Assembly (NCBI RefSeq): GCF_039522935.1
Contig: NZ_BAAAEI010000003.1
Location: 46,097 to 110,096, forward strand
Length of the DNA stretch: 64,000 nt
DNA from: Bowmanella denitrificans
Lineage (GTDB): Bacteria; Pseudomonadota; Gammaproteobacteria; Enterobacterales; Alteromonadaceae
Reading direction: 5' to 3'
Positions 43,435-51,255 of this stretch are shown here, piece after piece (position 1 is the first letter of the stretch; the number at the start of each line of letters is the position of its first letter). A program made the translations under genes and the position numbers. A model generated the notes under the pieces. That model saw nothing but the letters and a program-made list of their open reading frames with translations, searched no databases and was not told the DNA's origin.

Positions 43435-44607
43435 ATGGAAATTTCAGCACAACCTCAATGGACGGCAGAGCCGCAATCCGGATACCAAATCAACTCTACA
43501 GCGATCAGCGCAAACGGCAAGGTCTGTGTGCTGGGGACGTCACAGGAATATGGAAACGGTGACTTTTCGGTGTTTTGCTATAACAGCAATGGCGTTATGC
43601 AATGGCAGGACAAAATAGGTGAGGATATTTATCAGGGCGTGTATTGGGTAGCTGTCAGTGGCAATGGTAACTATGCTGCGGCTGGCGGTACACTCAGCCA
43701 TGAAGGCACTGATACTGGCTTCTTATATGCCTATGACAGTGTAACCGGCAAGCGTTTGTTGGAATTACAAACCCAAAGCCGGGTCAATCAGGTGGCCTTG
43801 TCTGACAGTGGCGAGACACTGGTGGCTGTTGCAGGTAATCAATTGCTACTGTGTGTGCTGCAAAATGGCCAGTATCAGATGGTGGACCAATACAGCTATG
43901 CGGACCAATACTGTCAAAGCTGTCAACTGAGCGCGGATGGCAGTGTGGCGGTCGTCGCCACTACCCGTAACTATGATGTTACTCAGGGGCCGGCTGGCAC
44001 AGTGGCGCAGTTCAGTATTATTGGCAGCAAGTTACAGACACCTGCACTTTATCAGGCCCAAGCCAGTCTGCAGAGAGTGGCCATTAGTTATGATGGGACT
44101 TGGTGGGCCGCTGCCAGCCATAACGGCCAGGCGCTGGCATTTTCTATCGAACAACCTGATACCCCCGCCTGGCAATATCAGCCAGACGGACTAGACCTCT
44201 CTGTGGCCTACGCTATTGCGATACAAAAAGGTGTCGACGGCCAGGTTTATCTGGTGTGTGGTGCTAACCTGCATGAGCAGAGTCATGGTTGCCTGTATGC
44301 GGTAACGTCGTCAGCCACCTTGCCTGCGACTCCCACACCCATGTGGCAGAAAAACACCCAATATGATCCTAACCCTGGCGTAAATATGGATCGTCAGGCA
44401 ATCTATGTTACAGCAACGGACGGCCAGCCAGAGCAATCAGGGCAGGAAACGCCGGGCAACTTTTACCTCATCGATGTGCAAAGCGGCATCACATGTTGGC
44501 AGGTGCCGACCTCTCTGATGAACTGGCCAATGGCCATCAGTACCGACGCTAGCGCCATATTTGGTGCCAGCGACAACGGTTTGGCCTACTATTGGTCGGC
44601 AAGTTAA
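43435..44607 (+). CDS. Cytoplasmic beta-propeller (WD40/PQQ-like) protein, function unknown
   Basis: A 390-residue protein without signal peptide or membrane segment. It is composed of repeated beta blades with recurring A-x-S-x-x-G patterns (TAISANGKVCVLGT, VAVSGNGNYAAAGG, VALSDSGETLVAVA, CQLSADGSVAVVAT, VAISYDGTWWAAAS, MAISTDASAIFGAS), consistent with a seven- or eight-bladed propeller. AGGAG lies seven bases before the ATG. The following MASE1-GGDEF gene starts about ten bases after its stop, so it may scaffold or sense for that cyclase (inference). I do not recognise a specific family. Confidence 0.75.
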   Translation: MEISAQPQWTAEPQSGYQINSTAISANGKVCVLGTSQEYGNGDFSVFCYNSNGVMQWQDKIGEDIYQGVYWVAVSGNGNYAAAGGTLSHEGTDTGFLYAYDSVTGKRLLELQTQSRVNQVALSDSGETLVAVAGNQLLLCVLQNGQYQMVDQYSYADQYCQSCQLSADGSVAVVATTRNYDVTQGPAGTVAQFSIIGSKLQTPALYQAQASLQRVAISYDGTWWAAASHNGQALAFSIEQPDTPAWQYQPDGLDLSVAYAIAIQKGVDGQVYLVCGANLHEQSHGCLYAVTSSATLPATPTPMWQKNTQYDPNPGVNMDRQAIYVTATDGQPEQSGQETPGNFYLIDVQSGITCWQVPTSLMNWPMAISTDASAIFGASDNGLAYYWSAS

Positions 44608-44617
44608 GGGTAAACAT

Positions 44618-46105
44618 TTGCGAGAATCACCAGCTTCGGGCAAGTATCATCTGAAATCAGTTGTCAGCAACCAGTTATTGGACAGCCGGGAAATGTTGCG
44701 CAGCCTGATGCTGGCTGGTTCCTGGTTGCTGCTATGGCGGTTGGCTGTATTGATGGAATATGCCCCGCACGCCAGTATCTGGTTTCCTTCAGCGGGTTTG
44801 AGTTTTGCGGCCTTTCTGATTTTGGGTCTGCGCGCCGTACCCATTGTGATGTTGTGTAGCCTGATTGCCACTTTCTGGGTGGATGATTTGTACGCGATGC
44901 ACCAGACATGGACGCAACTGGCCTACACCGGTGTATTGTTTGGGGCAGCCCATTGTTTTTCCTACTATTGTGGCGCTAAGTTGTTAAAGCAACTGGTGCG
45001 TCGTTCGTTCAGTGATGCGCTGCCCAAAATTATCCTTAGTTTTTTGATCCTTGGCTCGCTGTCAGCGTTACTTGCCGCGCTACTGGGCACTCAGGTGCTG
45101 GCAGGGAGTGGTTTGATTGAGCAACAGGAAGCGGCCAGTATCTGGCTGCCCTGGTGGATTGGCGATATGGCTGGCACTATTGTTCTGACGCCACTGTTTA
45201 TTGGCTTGCTCAGTTGGCGCTACCCCTTAATTGAAGGCTGGCTGGGTGGCTTGGACTTTCAGCAAAGTGGCCAGGGGTTGTATGGTTTTCTGGTCAAGCT
45301 GCTGATTAGTAGCTCCTTACTGACCTTGACTATGCTGCTGGCAGCGCAGTTTCGTTACTCCGAAGTGTCTTTTGCGGTGTTCTTCCTGATTATTCCGCAG
45401 ATGTGGATTGTTTATACCGAGTCCGCCTTCAGAGCCTCGCTAAGTCTGGCTGTGTTTAGTACCTTAACTGCTGTTTGGGTGGCATCGCTGTCCCTGATGG
45501 ATTACGCCCTGGTGTACCAGTTTGCCATCTGCGTGATTTCAGCCAGCGCATATTTTGGTTTGGCGGTGCCGGTGCTGGCAGCACACAACGCGCAACTGCG
45601 GGAACTGGCGCTAAGCGATGGCCTGACCAAAGTGGCCAGCCGCCAATATTTCTTTGAACGGGCCGAACAGGAGTTGCTCAGAGCCAGACGATATCAACAA
45701 CCCATTTCTTTATTGGTGTTTGACATAGACCACTTTAAACAAATAAATGATCAGTTTGGTCATACAGCGGGGGACAGCGCCCTGGTGCTGGTGGCCGAAG
45801 CGATAGGCAAGGGGCTGCGTCAATCTGATCTGCTTGGACGTTTCGGCGGTGACGAATTTTTGTTGTTGTTACCTGGTATTGACCTGGATAAAGCCAGTGA
45901 AACCGCCGAAAGACTGCGCCAGGCCCTACGCGGAGTGAAAGTGGCAGACACCCGGCATTTTCTTTCCGGCAGTTTTGGTGTGGTGCAGATAGAACGCCAT
46001 GAAGATTTTCAGGACGCCTTTGAGCGTGCCGATGAATGTCTGCTGAAAGCCAAAAAGGCCGGCCGTGATCAGGTGTTCAGTAGCCGGCCCGCTGAGCAGA
46101 GATAA
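44618..46105 (+). CDS. MASE1-domain diguanylate cyclase
   Basis: A protein of about 495 residues with an N-terminal MASE1 membrane sensor of about eight helices (IWFPSAGLSFAAFLILGLRA is typical) and a C-terminal GGDEF domain with an intact active-site motif (RFGGDEFLLLLPG), preceded by LSDGLTKVASRQYFFERAEQ. It should make cyclic-di-GMP in response to an unknown membrane signal. The start is uncertain: TTG at 44618 with AGGG upstream, or ATG at 44693. The gene follows the propeller gene within about ten bases. Confidence 0.9.
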   Translation: MRESPASGKYHLKSVVSNQLLDSREMLRSLMLAGSWLLLWRLAVLMEYAPHASIWFPSAGLSFAAFLILGLRAVPIVMLCSLIATFWVDDLYAMHQTWTQLAYTGVLFGAAHCFSYYCGAKLLKQLVRRSFSDALPKIILSFLILGSLSALLAALLGTQVLAGSGLIEQQEAASIWLPWWIGDMAGTIVLTPLFIGLLSWRYPLIEGWLGGLDFQQSGQGLYGFLVKLLISSSLLTLTMLLAAQFRYSEVSFAVFFLIIPQMWIVYTESAFRASLSLAVFSTLTAVWVASLSLMDYALVYQFAICVISASAYFGLAVPVLAAHNAQLRELALSDGLTKVASRQYFFERAEQELLRARRYQQPISLLVFDIDHFKQINDQFGHTAGDSALVLVAEAIGKGLRQSDLLGRFGGDEFLLLLPGIDLDKASETAERLRQALRGVKVADTRHFLSGSFGVVQIERHEDFQDAFERADECLLKAKKAGRDQVFSSRPAEQR

Positions 46106-46123
46106 ACTGTCGTAGGGCAATAC

Positions 46124-46681
46124 CTAGTTCAATGAATCATCCTGCCAGTATTTTGTGCCTTTGATGGTGGCTTGCAGGGCAAGGCCAGCCTCAGTGACCT
46201 GATAGATTTCCACCTCATCTGCCATCACTTCACCACCGGCAGCGCCGCCTTTGTCACTGGCTTTGGCGGCGGCATCCGCATGGGCACCTACCATCCAGCC
46301 GCTTTCCACGAAGCGATCGAAGGCATGGCGGGTTTTAAATACAAACACGGCGCGAAAATCTTTTACCCCTAGTCCAAGACCAATACCGGCTTCACCCATT
46401 TTCATATAAGTATCTTTGCCGCTGGCATTGTCGTGGGCCAGGCCATAGCCACCAGAGAAGCTGGCAAAAATCAGATTCACATTGGCATTGCTGAATACCG
46501 CATAGCCTGGTGCCTCACGCATCTTCTGACGAATATTGGACTGGTGCTTTTGCACAGATTGTACGGTTTCCTGCACCATTTTTTGTACGTCTGAGCGGCG
46601 CTGTTCAACAGTTTTTTGCTGATTTGCCGCGCAGGAAATCAGCGTTAATGCCATCACCCCAGCCAGAATCTGTTTCAACAT
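46124..46681 (-). CDS. SYLF-domain (YSC84-related) lipoprotein
   Basis: A 185-residue protein with lipobox LISC in its signal and a SYLF domain occupying the rest (APGYAVFSNANVNLIFASFS, then GGYGLAHDN, GEAGIGLGLGVKDFRAVFVF). SYLF proteins bind phosphoinositides in eukaryotes and are common envelope lipoproteins in bacteria. Two ATGs are possible; 46681 is chosen because AAGGA stands seven bases upstream, whereas the first ATG (46687) would have almost no spacing. It is divergent from the SPFH gene. Confidence 0.88.
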   Translation of the reverse strand: MLKQILAGVMALTLISCAANQQKTVEQRRSDVQKMVQETVQSVQKHQSNIRQKMREAPGYAVFSNANVNLIFASFSGGYGLAHDNASGKDTYMKMGEAGIGLGLGVKDFRAVFVFKTRHAFDRFVESGWMVGAHADAAAKASDKGGAAGGEVMADEVEIYQVTEAGLALQATIKGTKYWQDDSLN

Positions 46682-46770
46682 AGCCATGTCCTTTTATAGG
46701 TTGGTAGGTATCCGTTTATCCAGCATAAACAGAAGAAAAAAACTTGCAACTTATCTGTGGTCGATCTATT

Positions 46771-46792
46771 TTGATATCAAATTGATATCATT
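46771..46792. promoter_or_regulatory. Tandem TTGATATCA boxes upstream of the SPFH gene
   Basis: TTGATATCAA (46771-46780, a perfect palindrome) is repeated as TTGATATCA (46782-46790). The repeats are exactly 11 bases apart, one helical turn. This lies 12 bases before the SPFH start, in the divergent region with the SYLF gene. Tandem palindromes one turn apart are the kind of operator bound by ribbon-helix-helix repressors, and an RHH gene lies downstream in the same unit. Its role is inferred. Confidence 0.5.
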
Positions 46793-46803
46793 CAGAGTTG
46801 GTT

Positions 46804-47658
46804 ATGATTAGAGAAAAAGTCGGATTTTCCTTAAATGGTTATGCGGTGGTCGCTACCTTGGTTGTGGTGCTGGCGATTTTTGTGCCGCAGATAAGTGAAT
46901 TGATGAATGCCACTACCATAATCAGTCTGGCGGTAGTGGCCTTGGATGTCGCGGCGCTGGCGGGTTTTATGATGGTGCAACCTAATCAGGCAAAGGTCAT
47001 GACCTTATTCGGTGCCTATGTGGGCACTGTGAAAGAGACGGGCTTACGCTGGACCATCCCGCTATTTAACCGCCGCACGGTGTCATTGCGCATCCGCAAT
47101 TTTGAAAGTGGCAAAATTAAGGTAAATGACAACCAGGGCAACCCAATTGAGATTGCAACTATCGTGGTCTGGTCAGTATCCGACAGCGCAGAAGCGGTGT
47201 TTGAAGTGGATGATTATGAAAGCTTCGTTAATATTCAGAGCGAGTCGGCACTGCGTAATATGGCCAGCTCTTATCCTTATGATCCCCAGGAAGAAGACGC
47301 GGTAGCCCTGCGCAGTCATCCACAAACCATCTCAGACATTCTCAAACAGGAAATTCAGGATCGTTTGGATAAGGCGGGTGTGATGGTGCATGAGGCCCGT
47401 ATCAGTCACCTGGCCTATGCCCCTGAAATTGCCAGCGCCATGCTGCAACGTCAGCAGGCTAGCGCGATAGTGGCAGCCCGTACCCGTATCGTCGAAGGGG
47501 CAGTGGGCATGGTGGAAATGGCGCTGGAAAAGCTGCGTGAAAAAGACGTGGTGGAGCTTGACGAAGAACGCAAAGCCGTGATGGTCAGTAATCTGTTGGT
47601 GGTGCTGTGTGGTGACAAACACACGCAACCGGTGATTAATGCTGGCAGTTTGTACTAG
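46804..47658 (+). CDS. SPFH (band 7) domain membrane protein
   Basis: A 284-residue protein with two N-terminal membrane helices (about 10-30 and 38-56) and an SPFH domain (about 60-215: VQPNQAKVMTLFGAYVGTVK, ETGLRWTIPLFNRRTVSLRI), followed by a helical region (VEMALEKLREKDVVELDEER). This is the short, YbbK-unlike type often found next to an Arc-like DNA-binding gene. SPFH proteins form oligomeric rings in membrane microdomains. The ATG at 46804 is preferred over a TTG two codons before. The ribosome site is weak. Confidence 0.85.
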   Translation: MIREKVGFSLNGYAVVATLVVVLAIFVPQISELMNATTIISLAVVALDVAALAGFMMVQPNQAKVMTLFGAYVGTVKETGLRWTIPLFNRRTVSLRIRNFESGKIKVNDNQGNPIEIATIVVWSVSDSAEAVFEVDDYESFVNIQSESALRNMASSYPYDPQEEDAVALRSHPQTISDILKQEIQDRLDKAGVMVHEARISHLAYAPEIASAMLQRQQASAIVAARTRIVEGAVGMVEMALEKLREKDVVELDEERKAVMVSNLLVVLCGDKHTQPVINAGSLY

Positions 47659-47888
47659 CCTGATGACCCTGGTCACTGTGTGGCTGACGGTGATGCCATC
47701 AGAATGTGCATTGGCATCCCGTTACCCGGCACTAATGGCTACCAAGGTGGAATCGAGGGCGGAAATCCGCGGCGCAATCTGGCAGCAATCAATACCGGTG
47801 ATTGATACAATGCCGTGCACCCGGCCAGGAGCCGCTCATATAGCGGCAATCTCCATCCCATTGATAGCAAGATTGAAAAGGTAACCTC

Positions 47889-48095
47889 TTGTCAAAAAAA
47901 GCCTACCCGCTTCGAATTAATGCCGATGTGCTGGCTGCTATGCAGCGCTGGGCGGATGATGAACTGCGCAGCCTGAACGCCCAAATTGAATATGTGCTGC
48001 GCGATGCGCTGGTAAAACAGGGGCGGGTTAAACTGGTGCAGAAGGTCATCACCGAAGTGGAAGACAACAAACGCGGGCCAAACCAACAGGATTAG
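47889..48095 (+). CDS. Arc-like ribbon-helix-helix DNA-binding protein
   Basis: A 68-residue protein with a predicted RHH fold: beta strand YPLRINADVLAAM, helix MQRWADDELRS, then LNAQIEYVLRDAL. The tail is charged. The start codon is TTG at 47889, preceded by AAAAGG eight bases upstream. It lies 230 bases after the SPFH gene in the same orientation. The tandem TTGATATCA boxes before the SPFH gene are candidate operators. Arc-family proteins next to SPFH genes are a recurring context, but no function for the pair is known to me. Confidence 0.78.
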   Translation: MSKKAYPLRINADVLAAMQRWADDELRSLNAQIEYVLRDALVKQGRVKLVQKVITEVEDNKRGPNQQD

Positions 48096-48188
48096 TCTGT
48101 TTCAGCGTCGAATCCGTCTTTACTGGCACAGCTCTTGAATAATCAGGTTCTGATAATGCGCAATAACAGAATATTGACGGAGTTCCTG

Positions 48189-48380
48189 ATGACCACCCAA
48201 GCCCTGATCAAGGATATAGAAAGCCTGTCTGCTACCTTAAATGAACAGCAACTAAGCCAGTTTCTAGACATTATGGATGCCATGGCCGTGTTGCTGGCCG
48301 AAGCGCAAAGCAAAGCCGAGGCCGTGCCGCTAAAAAATCAGACGGTATCACGCGCACTGGATGCGGTCGGAGTGCATTGA
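48189..48380 (+). CDS. Small hypothetical helical protein
   Basis: A 63-residue protein (MTTQALIKDIESLSATLNEQ..., then LSQFLDIMDAMAVLLAEAQS) that should form amphipathic helices. There is no signal peptide. GGAG seven bases before the ATG at 48189 decides this start; the frame is open further upstream to about 48135. It may be the third gene of the SPFH-RHH unit. The family is not recognised. Confidence 0.55.
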   Translation: MTTQALIKDIESLSATLNEQQLSQFLDIMDAMAVLLAEAQSKAEAVPLKNQTVSRALDAVGVH

Positions 48381-48396
48381 TTACTTGCCGTGAGGT

Positions 48397-48441
48397 GTCG
48401 GAATAAATTCCGACCCACTGTGGGTTGGGCTGCAGCCCAAC
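48397..48441. repeat. Compact copy of the composite palindromic element
   Basis: GTCGGAATAAATTCCGAC (48397-48414), spacer CCACTGTGG, then GTTGGGCTGCAGCCCAAC (48424-48441). These are two perfect palindromes in the reverse order of the element at 40708-40885, with nearly the same sequences. REP/BIME-like. It lies just after the small helical gene and could also end transcription. Confidence 0.88.
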
Positions 48442-48537
48442 AAAACTTGCATAGCATTGCGCTGATGTTATTGCGCTCCAAACCTGCGCCCGTCAGGCAA
48501 CTGACAGCTGAGCCGGTGACGCCTGCGAGCAGCGCCG

Positions 48538-48885
48538 CTATTCTACAAAATACGTGCCCCAGCCATCGTAATGCACTTTGTGCTTGTCGGCGATGGCCAG
48601 CAGGGTATCGGTATCCTTGTTGATCACATCCAATTCCAGTGGCCTTTCAATCACGGCATCGAAACAAAACAAGGTTCCGCCGTCATCCAGCACCAGTTCT
48701 TCGGCATCGCCGACTTCAAAACCGGCTTTAAAGGCATCCACGGCGGCCTTCTCTAACTGGTCAAAATTGTCGCTGGCAAAGTGATATTCGATGGAGTGAG
48801 GCAGTTCGGCATTGCTGCCGTCATTTAACAGCGCTTCGATGGTTTCCTGATTAAACTCGTACCATTCATTTATTTCAGCACTCAT
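48538..48885 (-). CDS. rraB: Regulator of RNase E activity RraB
   Basis: A 115-residue acidic protein of the RraB family (FNQETIEALLNDGSNAELPH, SIEYHFASDNFDQLEKAAVD, then VHYDGWGTYF at the C-terminus). RraB binds RNase E and inhibits it, altering degradosome composition. The gene is separated from the upstream plsC by about 60 bases and has the same orientation. Confidence 0.93.
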   Translation of the reverse strand: MSAEINEWYEFNQETIEALLNDGSNAELPHSIEYHFASDNFDQLEKAAVDAFKAGFEVGDAEELVLDDGGTLFCFDAVIERPLELDVINKDTDTLLAIADKHKVHYDGWGTYFVE

Positions 48886-48943
48886 AGCATTTTCCGCGAA
48901 AAGAAATTTGCCAGCAGTCTAGCCTGCTTTTGTTTTGCATGCA

Positions 48944-49681
48944 TCAAGGCTTCGCTTCCAGCGCTGCAACTTCTTCATTTAACTGCTGGATTTTAGCTTG
49001 CATTTGCTGATGAAAATACTGCGTCCAGCCTTTTAAGTCACGGCTGTCATCCAGAGCCACTGGGGCGGTGACATCTACCAGAACTATGCCGTTATTCCAG
49101 CGATTTAAGCTGACTTTGCCATGCAGTTCGCTGGCGCAAATCATGCACACAGGTTCGTTGGTTTCGCGGGCAATGCGAAAAGCACCGGTTTTGAAAGGCA
49201 GCAGTCCCCGGCCATTGCTGCGGGTACCCTCGGGGAACAACCAAACGGATAAGCGTCGTTCGCGAATTTTGCGAATGGTTTGCTTTAGGGTGTCACTGGC
49301 TTTGCTGCTGTTGAGCCTGTCGATCAGAATATTGCCAGATAACCAGTACATCTGGCCCATTAGTGGGATCCACACCAGGCTTTTCTTGCCCACGGTAACC
49401 GTGCCGGGTTGGGTGGCAGCACAAATTGTCACCAAGTCGTAGCTGTTCTGGTGATTACCAATAAACACGTAAGGGCCACCCTGTTTTACTTCGTCAGCTA
49501 CTCTCACTATCACTTTCAGGCCGAATATTCGCGACACGCCGCTATACATACGTGCGCCATAATGCACATTGTCACGGTGAAAGGGCCTGACCAGGCAAAT
49601 AAATAGCAAGGCAATATTAACGGCGACAAAATACAACAGCGCCAGCGGGATACGAATCAGAGCAAGCACAGCTACCCCCAC
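48944..49681 (-). CDS. plsC: 1-acyl-sn-glycerol-3-phosphate acyltransferase
   Basis: A 245-residue membrane enzyme that makes phosphatidic acid from lysophosphatidic acid and acyl-ACP or acyl-CoA. The catalytic HX4D motif is at H77/D82 (GNHQNSYD), and the substrate motif is FPEGTRSNG. One to two hydrophobic segments precede it. The start is a GTG at 49681 or, more plausibly by spacing from GGGG, a GTG at 49669. No start ATG is available nearby. The 218 bases before the next gene hold nothing that I recognise. Confidence 0.9.
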   Translation of the reverse strand: MGVAVLALIRIPLALLYFVAVNIALLFICLVRPFHRDNVHYGARMYSGVSRIFGLKVIVRVADEVKQGGPYVFIGNHQNSYDLVTICAATQPGTVTVGKKSLVWIPLMGQMYWLSGNILIDRLNSSKASDTLKQTIRKIRERRLSVWLFPEGTRSNGRGLLPFKTGAFRIARETNEPVCMICASELHGKVSLNRWNNGIVLVDVTAPVALDDSRDLKGWTQYFHQQMQAKIQQLNEEVAALEAKP

Positions 49682-49899
49682 AACAGAAACAGGTGGCAGA
49701 GTATACCCGTTTTGCCATGCGAGGATATCTGATCAGTCTGCATTGCCGATTTTCTCTCCGGTTATTTATTAATATCTATGATTCCAGACAAGATCTCATA
49801 CGTTTCATTGATATATTGTGATGAAAGTATCGAGCAGGCAGATTACACTCAATGGCTGACAGTTTATTTGCCAGCGAAGTAGAATAGCAAGGCAGCCGT

Positions 49900-51045
49900 A
49901 TGCAGACATTCCGACACGACGATCTGGACAACGACATCCTTAATGACCTGCTCGAAGAAATTAACGAGCTGTACGAGGCCAGCGAGCAAACCCTGATTGA
50001 ACTGGAGCTTCAGCCCCAGGACAATGAATTACAGCGCGCGCTGTTTCGCTCTATTCATACCATTAAAGGGGATTTGGGACTGGTCAATTTTTCCCCGATG
50101 ATCCCCTTGCTGCAGCACGTGGAAGACTTGCTGGACTATTTGCGCAAAGGCCAGATTCGTTACACCAGCACCATGAGTGATTTGGTGCTGCTGACTATGG
50201 ACAGGGTGAAACTCTTTGTTCAGAGTTGCATTAAATCCGGCGAAGCCCAGTACGATGGCGACCTTTACCAGTTGCTGGTGAAACAAATTGCCAGAATCAA
50301 GCCGGACAACCCAGCCGAGCATGAAAAGCTGCTGGCCGAGTCGGTGCTGCTGCTTGACCCGACTCTGGATGCCCCGTCTGCCGCCAAGCCAGAACAGGTT
50401 TCGGTGGAACCCAGAACCAGTCAGGCGCTGGACGATATCGGCCTGACCGGTGACCACGACGACGACGAGCACCGTGACATTATGTTCTTTCGGGAGCTGA
50501 TGGAGCCGGTTGAGCGTCGCTCCCAGTATTGGGAAGGCCGTGGTGATCGTATTGCCCGTCTGGCCTTGTACCTGAACAAGTTAAACGGCACGCCGGTCGA
50601 CCCTAATCAACTGGCCGTGGCCTGCTATGTGCATGACTTTGGCATGGCATTTATGCCCCTTAAGGTCCTGCATAAAACCGAACCCCTGGATCAGAATGAG
50701 TTTAACCTGATGCGCTCCCATGTGTATAAGAGTGCCAGGTTGCTTGAGCATTTGGACCAGTGGAACGAAGCGCGCAAAATCGTGATTCAGCATCATGAAA
50801 GAATGGATGGTTCCGGCTACCCACTGGGGTTAAAGGAAGCAGACATCTGTGAAGGTGCCAAACTGTTGGCTATTGTTGATACCTTTGATGCATTGACCCA
50901 TTCCCGTGCCCATGGCACCCACAGAAAACGCCCGAAAAAACGCGCTGTGATGGAAATCAATCGGGTAGCCGCCGGACAGTTCTGCCCGAAATGGTTAAGA
51001 GTGTTTAACCAGGCCATGGCCAGTTTGCTGTTGCGCCAGGAATAG
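49900..51045 (+). CDS. HPt-domain protein with degenerate HD-GYP domain
   Basis: A 381-residue cytoplasmic signalling protein. Residues 1-125 form a histidine phosphotransfer domain with the phospho-site H53 in SIHTIKGDLG. Residues about 205-345 resemble an HD-GYP phosphodiesterase: HDFGM (245-249), HHERMDGSGYP (298-308) and DTFDALTHSR. The usual first histidine and the lysine of HDxGK are missing (M249), so c-di-GMP hydrolysis is doubtful and a receptor role possible. The combination implies a phosphorelay output. It is monocistronic. Confidence 0.83.
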   Translation: MQTFRHDDLDNDILNDLLEEINELYEASEQTLIELELQPQDNELQRALFRSIHTIKGDLGLVNFSPMIPLLQHVEDLLDYLRKGQIRYTSTMSDLVLLTMDRVKLFVQSCIKSGEAQYDGDLYQLLVKQIARIKPDNPAEHEKLLAESVLLLDPTLDAPSAAKPEQVSVEPRTSQALDDIGLTGDHDDDEHRDIMFFRELMEPVERRSQYWEGRGDRIARLALYLNKLNGTPVDPNQLAVACYVHDFGMAFMPLKVLHKTEPLDQNEFNLMRSHVYKSARLLEHLDQWNEARKIVIQHHERMDGSGYPLGLKEADICEGAKLLAIVDTFDALTHSRAHGTHRKRPKKRAVMEINRVAAGQFCPKWLRVFNQAMASLLLRQE

Positions 51046-51075
51046 TATCGCCAACGCTCTGCCTTAAGGCACTTT

Positions 51076-51255
51076 TTAATCAAAGTGCCTGTTCACTTGC
51101 TCTTGGTAGTAAGCCAATGCGGGTGCATCAAATTGCGAAGTGCATAAAGCGGGAAAGAAATTCTGTTGCAACTGGTGTGTTAGTTTTTCCCTGATTGAGG
51201 CAGCCCGCCCGGGTAGTCTGTTGGGTACTTCAATCCTGCAGTAGTTGCGGCCCAA
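51076..51255 (-). CDS. Possible small protein downstream of the amidohydrolase
   Basis: A 59-codon ORF with a TTG start at 51255, preceded by AGGG, overlapping the amidohydrolase 3' end by 26 bases and ending TAA at 51076. The composition looks protein-like (IEVPNRLPGRAASIREKL, HQLQQNFFPALC, then FDAPALAYYQEQVNRHFD). The stop codon lies in the loop of a 9-bp hairpin (51067-51090, AGGCACTTT/AAAGTGCCT). It could be a real coupled gene, the remnant of a longer gene, or chance. No family is recognised. Confidence 0.35.
   Translation of the reverse strand: MGRNYCRIEVPNRLPGRAASIREKLTHQLQQNFFPALCTSQFDAPALAYYQEQVNRHFD

Noticed and set aside
47639..47884. 81-codon ORF between the SPFH and RHH genes
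   Set aside because: There is no ribosome site and no hydrophobic or recognisable segment, and it competes with other open frames. It is kept only as part of a low-interest finding.
50817..51083. 88-codon minus-strand ORF at the end of the HPt/HD-GYP gene
   Set aside because: It is antisense to a gene with convincing motifs and has no ribosome site.
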